Counted from the stretch's first letter, positions 1-9,641 are shown. The stretch: DNA of 64,000 nucleotides from Gordonibacter sp. An230 (GCF_002159915.1 NZ_NFJP01000015.1:27552-91551), one strand, 5' to 3'. Numbers and translations: made by a program. Notes: generated by a model not told the origin, from the sequence alone.

Positions 1-1
1 C

Positions 2-1453
2 GACCAAGAGGCTACGCAGGCCGTCATCACGGTTCCCGCGTACTTCGACGACGCGCAGCGCCAGGCCACGAAGGATGCCGGGCGCATCGCCGGCCTTGAC
101 GTGCTGCGTATCATCAACGAGCCCACAGCCGCTGCGCTCGCATACGGGCTGGACAACGGAGACCCGCAGAAGGTGATGGTGTACGATCTGGGAGGCGGCA
201 CGTTCGACGTGTCCGTCATCGAGATCGGCGACGACGTCATCGAGGTGCTGGCGACGTCGGGCGACAACCATCTGGGCGGCGACGACTTCGACGAGCGCGT
301 GACCGCGTATTTGCTTGATGTGTTTCAGCGAGAGCACGGCATCGATCTGCGACGCGACACGATGGCGCTGCAGCGCGTGGCCGAAGCGGCGCGCGAGGCG
401 AAAAAGGAGCTTTCGACGCTTGAATCCACGCAGGTCAACCTTCCGTTTCTGGCGCAAGGACCTGCCGGTCCCGCGCACCTCGAGGCAACGCTCTCGCGTG
501 CCGCGTTCAACGACATGACGCATGATTTGGTGGAGCGCACCTCCGGACCCGTGCAGACCGCCCTCAACGACGCGGGCATCGCCGCGTCCGAACTGGGATG
601 CGTGCTTCTGGTGGGCGGCTCCACGCGCATCCCCGCCGTGCAGGACCACGTGCGCAGGCTCACAGGCAAGGAGCCGTCCGCGTCCATCAACCCTGACGAG
701 TGCGTGGCCATGGGCGCTGCTCTTCAAGCGGCCACGCTTTCCGGCGCGTCGACGGGTTTGGTGAAGGCCGACAACAGCATCCTTCTGCTCGATGTGACGC
801 CGCTCAGCCTGTCCGTCGAGACGGTGGGCGGCGTGGCCACGCGCTTGGTGGAGCGCAACACCACGCTGCCCGTGCATTACTCGCAGGTGTTCAGCACCGC
901 GGCTGCGTTCCAGACCAGTGTCGAGATCCGCGTGCTGCAGGGCGAGCGGCCCCTGGCGAAGGACAACAAGGCCATCGGCACGTTTCGGCTGAAGGGCATC
1001 AAGCGCGCGCCGGCCGGCGTGCCGCAGATCGAGGTGACGTTCGACATCGACGCGAACGGCATCCTCACCGTGTCGGCGAAGGACTTGGACACGGGCAAGG
1101 CGCAGTCGATCACCATCGACGACTCGGGGCGCATGTCCGACGACGAGATCGAGCGCGCCATCCGCGATGCAGAGCAGTATGCCGCCCAGGATGGTCTGCG
1201 CCGCGACTTCATGGCGGCGCGCGACGAAGCGCACACCTTGCTCGCCGAGGCCGACCGCGCGCTCGCGCAGGTGGGCAAGCAGCTGGAGAAGGACGAGAAG
1301 AAGCGGATCAAAGCCGATGCGGCTGCGCTGCGCAAGCTGGTCGGCAAGAAGCTGGACGCGCTGTCGGCCGCCGACGTGAGCGAACTGAAATCCGCGAAGG
1401 ACCAACTGGAGCGTTCGAGCGCCCGCGCACGCGCCCTGCTGCCGCGCGGCTGA
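2..1453 (+). CDS. dnaK: Hsp70 chaperone DnaK (5' end outside window)
   Basis: ATP-dependent cytosolic chaperone. The reading frame is open from base 2, so about 484 residues of the C-terminal part are visible and the start lies upstream. The ATPase domain shows the Hsp70 signatures [41 protein letters not shown] and LVGGSTRIP. The substrate-binding domain follows ([23 protein letters not shown]), then a helical lid ending in ARALLPRG. The usual acidic EEVK-like tail is absent and no grpE, dnaJ or hspR follows on this strand, so this may be a second, stand-alone Hsp70 rather than the main heat-shock copy. That last point is inference. Confidence 0.93.
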   Translation, partial: DQEATQAVITVPAYFDDAQRQATKDAGRIAGLDVLRIINEPTAAALAYGLDNGDPQKVMVYDLGGGTFDVSVIEIGDDVIEVLATSGDNHLGGDDFDERVTAYLLDVFQREHGIDLRRDTMALQRVAEAAREAKKELSTLESTQVNLPFLAQGPAGPAHLEATLSRAAFNDMTHDLVERTSGPVQTALNDAGIAASELGCVLLVGGSTRIPAVQDHVRRLTGKEPSASINPDECVAMGAALQAATLSGASTGLVKADNSILLLDVTPLSLSVETVGGVATRLVERNTTLPVHYSQVFSTAAAFQTSVEIRVLQGERPLAKDNKAIGTFRLKGIKRAPAGVPQIEVTFDIDANGILTVSAKDLDTGKAQSITIDDSGRMSDDEIERAIRDAEQYAAQDGLRRDFMAARDEAHTLLAEADRALAQVGKQLEKDEKKRIKADAAALRKLVGKKLDALSAADVSELKSAKDQLERSSARARALLPRG

Positions 1454-1792
1454 CGCCTCAAGGCACCGTGCGGCGTGATCGCGAACGGGCGTAAGGGCAT
1501 GGGACGGGAACGCGGCGGGCGCGGGCCGGGAGCGCGGGCCGGGCGGTGCGGCTGGGGCGCAGGATGGGAGTGCGGGCGCGCGAAGACGTGCTGGTCGAGA
1601 GCGCAAGCGGGTGTGCGGACGGTTGCGGCCCTGGTCGGGCAATCCGTGCGTCCGCTTGCGTTTTGCGGAGGTTGCCTTCGCATCCATCCTGCGCAACATC
1701 ATAGGCGCGTTCGCGCCGTCTGGTAAAATCGCTTCTGGGCGTTTCAAATTACATTTTTCTGCTTTCAGGTTCCAAAGATGGGAAGGTTGGGC
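1454..1792. other. Intergenic region before the defence island
   Basis: There is no convincing gene here. The first part is extremely G-rich. A TAAAAT box near 1724 is a possible -10 for hsdM. A GGAAGG ribosome-binding site at 1782-1787 supports an hsdM start at 1793 rather than the in-frame ATG at 1778. Confidence 0.5.
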
Positions 1793-3616
1793 ATGGCGGA
1801 CAATATGGTGGCCGGCAGCGAGGCAGATTCTCTCATCGACTCCGTAGGATTTCGCGCCCAAGAAAAGGCTGCGCTCATCTGGAACATCGCCGACACGTTG
1901 CGCGGGCTTTACAAACCGCAGGATTACGGCAAGGTCATACTGCCCATGACGGTCATCAAGCGCTTCCACGATTGTCTGGCCCCCACGCACGACAAGCAGA
2001 TCGAAGCCTCCAAGGCAACAGCCGGCCTTGAGGTGCGCGACGGCTTCATGCGCCGCGCCTCCCGCTGCAGCTTCTGGAACGACTCCGAGTTCACCTGGAA
2101 GACGCTGCTTGCCGACCCGGCCAACATCGCGAACAACTTCAACGATTACCTAGCCCATTTCTCGCCCAACGTCACTGAGTTGCTTTTCCAAAACGGCATG
2201 AAGTTCCAAAACGAGATTGAGACCATGGCCCAAGCCGGCGTGCTCTACCAGGTTATCAAGGATTTCGGCGGCGCGAAAGGCGATTTCTCGCCCGAAAGCG
2301 TAACCGAGGTGGACATGGGCAACATCTTCGAGAACCTTGTAAGCCGCTTCTCGGAGGGAGACGAAGCGGGCGAGCACTTCACCAGCCGAGACATCGTCTA
2401 CCTCATGACCGATCTTGCGATCGCGGCCGACCCGCGCGTTTTCGATGACGGGCGCATCCGCAAAACGGTGTACGACGGCTCCATGGGTACCTCGCAGATG
2501 CTCTCCTGCATGCGGGAGCGCCTGATCGCCCTCGACTCCGAGGCGAGCGTCACCACGTTCGGCCAGGAGCTGAACCCTTTCACCTTCGCCATCGCCAAAG
2601 CCTCGGCTCTCATACGCGGCGAGGATGCCGACAACATGCGCGCGGGCAACACCTATGACAACGACCAGTTTAAGGGCTGCACGTTCGACTATGTGATCCA
2701 GAACCCCCCTTTCGGCGTGTCGTTCGCCGCGCAGGCGGATGCCATCCGCGCTGAGCATGCGAGGGGCGAAATCGGACGCTTCCCCTGCGAGCTGCCCAGC
2801 ACGAGCGATGGCCAGACGCTCTTCGTCATGAACGGCCTTGCCAAGCTTAAAGAAGACGGCATCATGGCCATCGTCCAAGATGCGAGCCCCCTGTACAAGG
2901 GCGCTCCCGGCAAAGCCGAAGACGACTACCGGCGCTATATCTTGGAGAACGACTGGCTCGATGCCATCGTTCAGCTTCCCACCAACTCCTTCGCGAACAC
3001 GGGCATAGCCACCTACATCTGGCTCTTCGACAAGGACAAAGCGCCCGGGCATCGCGACAAAGTGCTGCTGGTGGACGCGAAAGGCGCCTTCGTGAAGCGC
3101 CGCAAGGGCATCGGCGACAAGAAAAACGACATCACCGACGCCTGCCGCGAGCTTATCGTGCAGGCGTACGGCGCCTATCGCGACGGCACGTGGAAGGGCG
3201 AGGCCGAGGACGGCACGGCCATCACCGTGGAGGCCAGGCTTTTCAACTCGGTGGACTTCGGCTTCCACCGCATCACCGTATACACGCCCGAGCGCGACGA
3301 GGCGGGAGAGATCGTGCGCGACCGCAAAGGCACGCCCAAGGTTGCCGTGGACGAGAACGGCAAGAAGCTCGTTGACACCGAGGACGTGCCCTTGGATGAG
3401 GATATCGACGCCTACCTGGCGCGCGAGGTGGAGCCCTACAACCCCGGTGCCTGGTACGACCCCAAGAAAGTGCAAGAAGGCTACACCATCCCCTTCACAC
3501 GGGCGTTCTACAAGTACAAAGAGCTGGAACCCGCCGACACGATTGCCGCACGCATCCTCGAACACGAAGCCGCCCTCGAGCAAAGCCTCAAATCCCTCTT
3601 CGGCGAGGAGCGGTAG
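1793..3616 (+). CDS. hsdM: Type I restriction-modification DNA methyltransferase subunit
   Basis: N6-adenine methyltransferase subunit of a type I R-M complex; it would act with HsdS to methylate and with HsdR to cleave. The 607-aa protein has the HsdM N-terminal helical domain (AALIWNIADTLRGLYKPQDYG) and an intact motif IV NPPF (VIQNPPFGVSF, about residue 300). The SAM-binding motif I region reads DGSMGTSQML, looser than the usual D-P-x-x-G-T-G. The ATG at 1793 is chosen for its spacing from GGAAGG. It is the first gene of an operon with hsdS three bases downstream. A long antisense open frame opposite it reflects codon bias only. Confidence 0.93.
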   Translation: MADNMVAGSEADSLIDSVGFRAQEKAALIWNIADTLRGLYKPQDYGKVILPMTVIKRFHDCLAPTHDKQIEASKATAGLEVRDGFMRRASRCSFWNDSEFTWKTLLADPANIANNFNDYLAHFSPNVTELLFQNGMKFQNEIETMAQAGVLYQVIKDFGGAKGDFSPESVTEVDMGNIFENLVSRFSEGDEAGEHFTSRDIVYLMTDLAIAADPRVFDDGRIRKTVYDGSMGTSQMLSCMRERLIALDSEASVTTFGQELNPFTFAIAKASALIRGEDADNMRAGNTYDNDQFKGCTFDYVIQNPPFGVSFAAQADAIRAEHARGEIGRFPCELPSTSDGQTLFVMNGLAKLKEDGIMAIVQDASPLYKGAPGKAEDDYRRYILENDWLDAIVQLPTNSFANTGIATYIWLFDKDKAPGHRDKVLLVDAKGAFVKRRKGIGDKKNDITDACRELIVQAYGAYRDGTWKGEAEDGTAITVEARLFNSVDFGFHRITVYTPERDEAGEIVRDRKGTPKVAVDENGKKLVDTEDVPLDEDIDAYLAREVEPYNPGAWYDPKKVQEGYTIPFTRAFYKYKELEPADTIAARILEHEAALEQSLKSLFGEER

Positions 3617-3619
3617 CAT

Positions 3620-4837
3620 ATGCGGGAGATGAAAGACAGCGGTTTCGACTATCTCGGCACGATTCCCAACTCGTGGAACACCATCTCCTTGCGGTATCTC
3701 TTCCGCCCATCTGCAATTACCGGTCGGCCCAACGCCACCGTTCTATCTCTTTACCGGGATCATGGCATCGTTCCCAAGGACAGCCGCGATGACAACCACA
3801 ACGTTACTTCGCTAGACACCTCAAAGTACAAGTTCGTTAGAATCGGCGATTTCGTCATCAACAAGATGAAGGGCTGGCAAGGTTCTATGGCCCTCTCGGG
3901 TTACGAGGGGATCGTCAGCCCCGCCTACCATGTATTTAAATTCATCAGCAACAAGCTTGAACCAAAATATGCCCATTATCTATTGCGTTCGCGCTCCTAT
4001 ACTGATGAATGGCACAAGCTTTCGACAGGTCTGCGAGTTGGACAGTGGGACTTGCATACCAACGACTTCTTGAAGACAGTCGTTCCTTTGCCACCCCTTG
4101 ACGAGCAGCGACGCATCGCCGACCACCTCGATGCCAAGTGCGCCGAAATCGACCGCGCCGTCGCCTCCGCTGAAGCTTCGATTGAGGAATACAAAGAGTA
4201 CGAAAGAGTCATCATCTCCGAAGCCGCATCCGGCCCTTGGCCTCGCGTCCGCCTCAATCGCATCGCATCGTTTCACAACGGCGATAGAAGCTCTGAATAC
4301 CCATCGGGGAACGATATCGTTTCGAAGGGCGTGCCCTTCGTCACCTCAGACGCACTTCGCGGACGATACATCGCCCGCCAGTTTCCCAAGCATATTACTC
4401 GAATAAAGTACAATCGCCTACATGGAGCGAAGATTAGGCTCAACGATGTGGTTTTCTGCTTGCGCGGCAGTGTGGGCAACTGCACTTTCAACGACTTTCT
4501 TGACGAGGGAGCCCTCGCCTCTTCCTTAACCATCGCAAGACCCCAAAGATGCGAGGGTAGATGGCTAAACTATGTCTTGAGCGCCTCAACGACTATGGAT
4601 CAAGCCGTGGCAAGTGCAATTGGGGCGACAAGCCAGAATTTGGCAGCAAATCAACTGGGGCAAGTCTATGTCTCCCTTCCACCCCTCGATGAGCAGCGCC
4701 GTATCGCCGACTATCTCGACGAAAAGTGCGCTGCCATCGCAAGCGCCATCGCTGCCAAGCAATCCATCATCGATGACCTCAAAGTCTACAAGCAGTCGCT
4801 CATCTACGAGGTTGTCACCGGCAAGAGGGAGGTCTAG
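3620..4837 (+). CDS. hsdS: Type I restriction-modification specificity subunit
   Basis: DNA-recognition subunit of the type I complex, 405 aa. It has two target-recognition half-domains: residues 1-160, beginning IPNSWNTISLRYLF, and about 205-375, beginning PWPRVRLNRIASF. Each is followed by a conserved helical spacer containing LPPLDEQRRIADxLD. The two spacers are encoded by near-identical DNA (4091-4144 and 4679-4732), so recombination could exchange recognition domains. GAGGAG at 3605-3610 serves the ATG at 3620. Lower GC than the surrounding genes suggests horizontal origin. Confidence 0.92.
   Translation: MREMKDSGFDYLGTIPNSWNTISLRYLFRPSAITGRPNATVLSLYRDHGIVPKDSRDDNHNVTSLDTSKYKFVRIGDFVINKMKGWQGSMALSGYEGIVSPAYHVFKFISNKLEPKYAHYLLRSRSYTDEWHKLSTGLRVGQWDLHTNDFLKTVVPLPPLDEQRRIADHLDAKCAEIDRAVASAEASIEEYKEYERVIISEAASGPWPRVRLNRIASFHNGDRSSEYPSGNDIVSKGVPFVTSDALRGRYIARQFPKHITRIKYNRLHGAKIRLNDVVFCLRGSVGNCTFNDFLDEGALASSLTIARPQRCEGRWLNYVLSASTTMDQAVASAIGATSQNLAANQLGQVYVSLPPLDEQRRIADYLDEKCAAIASAIAAKQSIIDDLKVYKQSLIYEVVTGKREV
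4091..4144 (+). repeat. hsdS direct repeat, copy 1
   Basis: This encodes the first LPPLDEQRRIADHLDAKC spacer. A closely matching 54-bp segment lies at 4679-4732 in the same gene. Such internal repeats are typical sites of domain shuffling in HsdS. Confidence 0.7.
4679..4732 (+). repeat. hsdS direct repeat, copy 2
   Basis: This encodes LPPLDEQRRIADYLDEKC, the partner of the repeat at 4091-4144. Differences between the copies are mostly at third codon positions. Confidence 0.7.
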
Positions 4838-4838
4838 C

Positions 4839-5000
4839 GTGGGAAAGCTCTTGCATCATAGTGCGCCATTCGAGATGACGCGATTCGTGAAGCGGACAAC
4901 GTCTGCAATTGCGCCAACGCCATTGGCGCAATTGCCCATGGCCGATGCTGCTGAATTGTCTCATTCCGAATTAGACAATTCAGCAACCCCTGTAATTTGA
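4839..5000 (+). CDS. Small 53-aa ORF between hsdS and the AlbA_2 regulator
   Basis: The GTG start lies two bases after the hsdS stop, with a near-perfect GGGAGGT ribosome-binding site at 4827-4833. The frame runs to TGA at 4998-5000, just before the next gene. The product (begins VGKLLHHSAPFEM, ends SATPVI) matches no family I know, and nothing resembles a membrane segment. Two perfect inverted repeats with 13-bp arms lie inside it, so the stretch may be mainly regulatory DNA, with translation incidental or coupling hsdS to the next gene. The function is unknown. Confidence 0.4.
   Translation: MGKLLHHSAPFEMTRFVKRTTSAIAPTPLAQLPMADAAELSHSELDNSATPVI
4905..4935. promoter_or_regulatory. Inverted repeat 1 upstream of the AlbA_2 regulator
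   Basis: Perfect 13-bp arms GCAATTGCGCCAA and TTGGCGCAATTGC are separated by five bases. It is a candidate operator for the downstream HTH-containing regulator, or a transcript hairpin. There is no T run, so a terminator is unlikely. Confidence 0.5.
4949..4985. promoter_or_regulatory. Inverted repeat 2 upstream of the AlbA_2 regulator
   Basis: Perfect 13-bp arms TGCTGAATTGTCT and AGACAATTCAGCA with an 11-nt spacer. The sequence differs from repeat 1 but the arm length is the same. The repeat ends 25 bases before the regulator start, a typical place for autoregulation. Confidence 0.5.
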
Positions 5001-5010
5001 GGTGAAGCCA

Positions 5011-6531
5011 ATGGAAAAGCTCGAAGCCCTTGTGCACGACCTCACAGCCTATCCGACCGAAGAGGACTGGTTCGAGTTCAAGGCCAACTGGCACGAGCCG
5101 ACCGTCATCGGCGAGTACATCTCTTCGCTCTCGAACGCCGCCGCCTTCAAAGGGCGAAAAGAGGGATATCTCATCTGGGGTGTCGATGATGTCTCGCATG
5201 AGATTGTCGGCACCGACTTCAACTTTCATGGGAATGTCAAGGGCGAGCCGCTTGAGCATTGGCTTGTCCGACAGCTCGCGCCCGATATAGCCTTCCGCTT
5301 CGGCGAAACTGAAATCACAGGCAAGCGCGTCGTCGTTCTTGCCATCCCGGCAGCCAAGACCGTCCCCACGTCGTTTGCGGGCGAGCGCTACCTGCGTATC
5401 GGGTCGAGCAAGGTGAAGCTTGCCAAGTATCCCGAACGCGAAGCCCATCTGTTCTGGATTCTGCGCGACGGGCTTCCCACGGCCGAGAACATCCCGGCCT
5501 CCAACCAAGAACTCAGCTTCGAGCAGCTCTTCACCTTCTATGCCGGACGCGGCATCTCGCTTAAACGGGAGACCTTCGAGCGCAACCTTGGCCTTCTCCT
5601 CGATGACGGTCGCTACAACCTGCTCGCCCAGCTGCTCTCCGACAACAGCGGCATCGCCATGCGCGTATCGAGGTTCGCTGGCGCCAACAAGGCCGCTCGA
5701 CTCATTTCAATCCGCGAATTCGGCTACGAGTGCCTGCTCGTGTCGCTCGGCAAGATCCTCGACTATGGCGACGTGCTCAACGACGTGCAGGTAGACGAGC
5801 GCGACCGCAAGCTGTTCCGCAAGGATGTGCGGCTCTTTAGCGAGGAAGCCTTTCGCGAGGGAATCATCAATGCCTTTGTTCATAACTCATGGGTTGGCGA
5901 GAATGCTCCCATGATCACGGTGTACGATAACCGAATCGAAATCCTCTCGCATGGTACGCTTGCTCCCGAGCAAACCATCGAGGGCTTCTTCGCCGGACAA
6001 TCCATTCCCGTGAACAAAAGGCTCTCCGACATCTTCCTCCAAATGCACATCAGCGAGCGCTCCGGACGCGGCGTGCCCGCCATCACGGATGTTTACGGAC
6101 GCGGTGCCTATGAGTTCCGCGAAAACGCCATCGTGCTCACCATTCCGTTTGAGTTCGCCGAAGGGTTGACGATAACAGCAGGTGATGGTTCCATGGTTGT
6201 TCCGAAGTTCGACGAGGAGTTTCGGAACAGTTCGGAGGTTGTCGTTTTCCCCGATTCCGCCAATTCCGATTCCGCCGATTTTCAAAATCGGCGGAAAGGA
6301 TCGGCGGAAAGGATCGGCGGAAAGGTGGCGCAAAACAAGTCTGCCATCACGAGCTACCTAAGCGCTGCTGGGCCGTCGTCCCCTCGGGCCATCTCCAATG
6401 CCGTGGGGTTGGGAATGTCGAGGACCCGCGCATTGCTTGGCGAGCTCGTCAGGGAAGGCATTCTCGTAGCGAATGGGTCGACGAGGGACAGAACATATCG
6501 TATAGTGAAAGAGGTTCCCGATGGCGAATGA
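5011..6531 (+). CDS. AlbA_2 (Schlafen-like) / HATPase / HTH regulator within the type I locus
   Basis: 506 aa. The N-terminal AlbA_2 DNA-binding domain (EEDWFEFKANW, about residues 10-130) is followed by a GHKL-type ATPase-like region (FREGIINAFVHNSW, about 290, and ERSGRGVPAI). A variable linker (about 405-445) leads to a C-terminal winged helix (SSPRAISNAVGLGMSRTRALL). Proteins of this architecture often sit inside type I R-M operons and are presumed regulators. The ATG at 5011 is chosen for the GAGGTG six bases upstream; a GTG at 5002 is the alternative. The linker DNA contains an inverted repeat and three 13-bp tandem copies (6270-6325). The gene overlaps hsdR by 11 bp. Confidence 0.85.
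   Translation: MEKLEALVHDLTAYPTEEDWFEFKANWHEPTVIGEYISSLSNAAAFKGRKEGYLIWGVDDVSHEIVGTDFNFHGNVKGEPLEHWLVRQLAPDIAFRFGETEITGKRVVVLAIPAAKTVPTSFAGERYLRIGSSKVKLAKYPEREAHLFWILRDGLPTAENIPASNQELSFEQLFTFYAGRGISLKRETFERNLGLLLDDGRYNLLAQLLSDNSGIAMRVSRFAGANKAARLISIREFGYECLLVSLGKILDYGDVLNDVQVDERDRKLFRKDVRLFSEEAFREGIINAFVHNSWVGENAPMITVYDNRIEILSHGTLAPEQTIEGFFAGQSIPVNKRLSDIFLQMHISERSGRGVPAITDVYGRGAYEFRENAIVLTIPFEFAEGLTITAGDGSMVVPKFDEEFRNSSEVVVFPDSANSDSADFQNRRKGSAERIGGKVAQNKSAITSYLSAAGPSSPRAISNAVGLGMSRTRALLGELVREGILVANGSTRDRTYRIVKEVPDGE
6270..6325 (+). repeat. Hairpin plus 13-bp x3 tandem repeat inside the regulator gene
   Basis: A palindrome at 6270-6296 has 13-bp arms (TTCCGCCGATTTT / AAAATCGGCGGAA) around one base. 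Its right arm runs into three exact tandem copies of ATCGGCGGAAAGG at 6287-6299, 6300-6312 and 6313-6325. The unit is not a multiple of three, so gain or loss of one copy shifts the frame ahead of the HTH domain. Confidence 0.75.
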
Positions 6532-9500
6532 AGCTAAAGAACGCAACCTCGAAGAGGACATCGAGGCATTCCTCTGTTCGGAGGAGGGCGGATGGCTCAA
6601 AGCCACCGACAGGCAGTCGTTCCTCTACATCGAAGATGGCAGCTACCAAGCATGGGACGACCACGGCTACGCCGACAACCCCGGCCGCGGCGTCGATATA
6701 AAAACGCTTGCGAGCTATGTACAGGCAACGCAGCCTAAAACCTGGGCGCTCTTCGAGAAGCGCTGCGGCGCGGCCGATCCAGAGCGCATGTTCCTCAAAT
6801 GCTTCACCGAAGCCGTAAGCGGCAAAGGCATCGTCGATGTGCTCAAACACGGCTTCAAACATCGGGGCCTCACCTTCAAGGTTGTATCCTTCAGGCCCGA
6901 GAGCAGCCTCAACGCGAAAGACGCCGCCCTCTACCGTAAGAATTGCCTGCGCTGCATCCGCCAGTTCCACTATTCCGCTGCGAAAACGCAGAACACCGTG
7001 GATATAGTGCTTGACATAAACGGCATCCCCGTGGTGGCCATAGAACTGAAAGACCAGTTCACAGGGCAGTCCATAACAGATGCCCGCCGCCAATGGAGAG
7101 AAGATCGCGACCCGCGCGAGGAAATCTTCCGCTTCAACTCCCGCGTGGTGGCCTTTTTCGCAGTGGATCTCACCGAATGCTGGATAGCCACCAAACTTGC
7201 AGGTGAGGACACGCGCTTTTTGCCCTTCAACCAAGGCAGCAACGGGGCGGGCGAGCCGGGAGATGCCGGCAACCCACCCAACGAGCACGGATACATGACA
7301 TCGCATCTGTGGGAGAAGGTGCTTCAGGCCGACTCGTTGCTCGACATTCTCAACCGCTATGTGCACCTCGAGGTGAGGGAAGAGACGGTGCTAGAGGACG
7401 GCCAGAAGCGTACGTGCGCGAAGAGGGCCGTGGTCTTCCCCCGTTACCATCAGCTTGACGCGGTGCGCAGAATCTGCGCCGATGTGCGGGAGTCGGGCCC
7501 CGGCAAGAGTTACCTTGTGCAGCATAGCGCGGGCTCGGGAAAATCGAACTCCATCGCCTGGTGCGCCTACCAGCTCTCGACGATGTTCGATGCGCGAAAC
7601 CGCCCCGTCTTCGACTCCGTGGTGGTGGTGACCGACCGCACCGTGCTCGACCGGCAGCTTCAAGAGACCATCGGCGGGAAGGACCACATAGCCGGACAGG
7701 TTGTCGTCATCGACGACAGATGCAGCTCGCAGGATCTTAAAAACGCGCTCAACGACGGTGCGAGGCTGATTGTCTCAACGCTGCAGAAATACTCTGTGAT
7801 CTGCAGCGATGTTGCAAGTCTCGGCAAAACCTTCTGCGTGATCATAGACGAGGCCCACAGCTCGCAAACCGGCTCCCATGCCGAAAACCTCAGACGCGCC
7901 CTTGCCGATCCGGCAGATGCGCTCGCCGAGTTCGCCGATTACGACGAGCAATGGGAGGACGCGAGCGAGGCCGAACGCGACGGGATGCTTGAAAGCATGC
8001 TCGCGCACGGAAGGCACGCCAACCTCACGTTCCTCGCCTTCACGGCCACGCCCAAAGACAAGACGCTCGAGCTCTTCGGCATCCAGCAGCCAGATGGCAG
8101 CTTCAAGCCCTTTCACGTGTACAGCATGATGCAGGCGATACGGGAAGGCTTCATCCTCGACCCGCTGGCGAATTACGTCACGTACAAAGAGGCGCTTGAG
8201 ATAGCCAAGAAAGTGCCCGACAACCCCGATTGTCCCACCTCCCCCACGCTGAAGCTCCTTCGCAAGTACACCGAGCTTCATCCCTATGCTCTGGCGCAGA
8301 AGAGCCGCATCATCGTGGAGACGTATCGCGAAGTGACGCGCAAGAAGATCGGTGGGCGCGGCAAGATGATGGTGGTCACGAACTCGCGCCTTGCCGCCGT
8401 GCGCTACTACCACGAGATCAAGCGCTACATGGACAGCCAAGGCTACGACGACATGGAGGTGCTGGTGGCTTTCTCGGGTGTCATCTCCGACCCCAGCGAC
8501 GGGCCGGGCGGCCCGGAGTACACCGAAGGCGGGATGAACGTGGGCCACGATGGCCGGCGTGTCAGGGAATCGCAGACGAAAGCGGAGTTCCACACCTGGG
8601 GAAGCATCCTTGTGGTGGCCGAGAAGTACCAGACGGGCTTCGACGAGCCGCTGTTGCACACGCTCATCGTCGACAAGAGGCTGCGCCGCGAGAAGGCGGT
8701 GCAGACCATCTGCCGCATCGACCGCACCTGCCCGGGCAAAAACGACACGCTGGTCATCGACTTCGCAAACGACCGCGAGGATATCCTCAAGGCGTTCCAG
8801 CCCTTCTACACCGAAACCGACCTCTGCGAGCCGGTGGATACCGACCGCATCTACCCCCTTCTGGAGGAGATTCGCGGATACGGGGTCTACACCGATGAGG
8901 ACGTGACGGCGGCTGTTGAGATCGAATTCGGAAAAAACAGAGAGAACGTGCAGGGGCGTATGGCGGGCGTCCTCATACCGGGTATCCGGCGCTATAACGC
9001 ACTCGATGACGAGGAGCGCTATCAATTCCGACGCAAAGTGCGCAACTTCCGCAAGTGGTACGCCTACGTAACCCAGCTCGTGCGCATGTTCGACCGCGAG
9101 ATGCAACGCGAGTATGTGTATCTGGGGTACCTCTCCCACCTGCTTTCGGCCGAGAAGGTGGAGCTTGGCATCGTGGATCAGATGGTGCGACTCGATTACT
9201 ACAAGCTGGAGCGCACATGGGAGGGCTCCATCGAGCTGGCCGACAAAAAGGGCGAGATCGAGCAGGGAAAGCGCAATGTCAATTCCATGCTCGATAAGCG
9301 CACGGATCCGCTGGAGGAGCTCATAGCGCGCATAAACCGGGAGTATGCCGGCAACCTCACCGAAGATGACAAGGTGGTCATCACCTCCATCCTCCGCCAC
9401 TCGGAGGCAGACCAACGCGTGCGCGACTCGCTTGCCTACGACGACGAGGCCATCTTCACCCAGAGCATCTGGCCGAAGGTCTTCGGCGATGCCGCCATGG

Positions 9501-9625
9501 ATGCCTACATGCGCGACACCGAAGCCTATGCGAGCCTCTTCGAAGACAAGGCCAAGTACAACGCGGTGATGAAAGCCGTGGGCGAGCTTCTATTAACGCA
9601 GCATAGAAAGGGTATTGACTTATGA
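6521..9625 (+). CDS. hsdR: Type I restriction endonuclease subunit R
   Basis: Motor and nuclease subunit, 1034 aa, the normal length for HsdR. The N-terminal PD-(D/E)xK nuclease core is visible (VDIVLDINGIPVVAIELKD, about residues 160-180). The SF2 translocase motifs follow in order: Walker A HSAGSGKSNS (about 335), VVTDRTVLDRQLQ, DEAH (IIDEAHSSQ), FTATPK, and later QTGFDEP and QTICRIDR. The C-terminal region is helical. It starts inside the end of the AlbA_2 gene, implying translational coupling. The TGA overlaps the next ATG (ATGA at 9622). Confidence 0.95.
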   Translation: MANEAKERNLEEDIEAFLCSEEGGWLKATDRQSFLYIEDGSYQAWDDHGYADNPGRGVDIKTLASYVQATQPKTWALFEKRCGAADPERMFLKCFTEAVSGKGIVDVLKHGFKHRGLTFKVVSFRPESSLNAKDAALYRKNCLRCIRQFHYSAAKTQNTVDIVLDINGIPVVAIELKDQFTGQSITDARRQWREDRDPREEIFRFNSRVVAFFAVDLTECWIATKLAGEDTRFLPFNQGSNGAGEPGDAGNPPNEHGYMTSHLWEKVLQADSLLDILNRYVHLEVREETVLEDGQKRTCAKRAVVFPRYHQLDAVRRICADVRESGPGKSYLVQHSAGSGKSNSIAWCAYQLSTMFDARNRPVFDSVVVVTDRTVLDRQLQETIGGKDHIAGQVVVIDDRCSSQDLKNALNDGARLIVSTLQKYSVICSDVASLGKTFCVIIDEAHSSQTGSHAENLRRALADPADALAEFADYDEQWEDASEAERDGMLESMLAHGRHANLTFLAFTATPKDKTLELFGIQQPDGSFKPFHVYSMMQAIREGFILDPLANYVTYKEALEIAKKVPDNPDCPTSPTLKLLRKYTELHPYALAQKSRIIVETYREVTRKKIGGRGKMMVVTNSRLAAVRYYHEIKRYMDSQGYDDMEVLVAFSGVISDPSDGPGGPEYTEGGMNVGHDGRRVRESQTKAEFHTWGSILVVAEKYQTGFDEPLLHTLIVDKRLRREKAVQTICRIDRTCPGKNDTLVIDFANDREDILKAFQPFYTETDLCEPVDTDRIYPLLEEIRGYGVYTDEDVTAAVEIEFGKNRENVQGRMAGVLIPGIRRYNALDDEERYQFRRKVRNFRKWYAYVTQLVRMFDREMQREYVYLGYLSHLLSAEKVELGIVDQMVRLDYYKLERTWEGSIELADKKGEIEQGKRNVNSMLDKRTDPLEELIARINREYAGNLTEDDKVVITSILRHSEADQRVRDSLAYDDEAIFTQSIWPKVFGDAAMDAYMRDTEAYASLFEDKAKYNAVMKAVGELLLTQHRKGIDL

Positions 9626-9641
9626 AACGATGTGATTGCTC

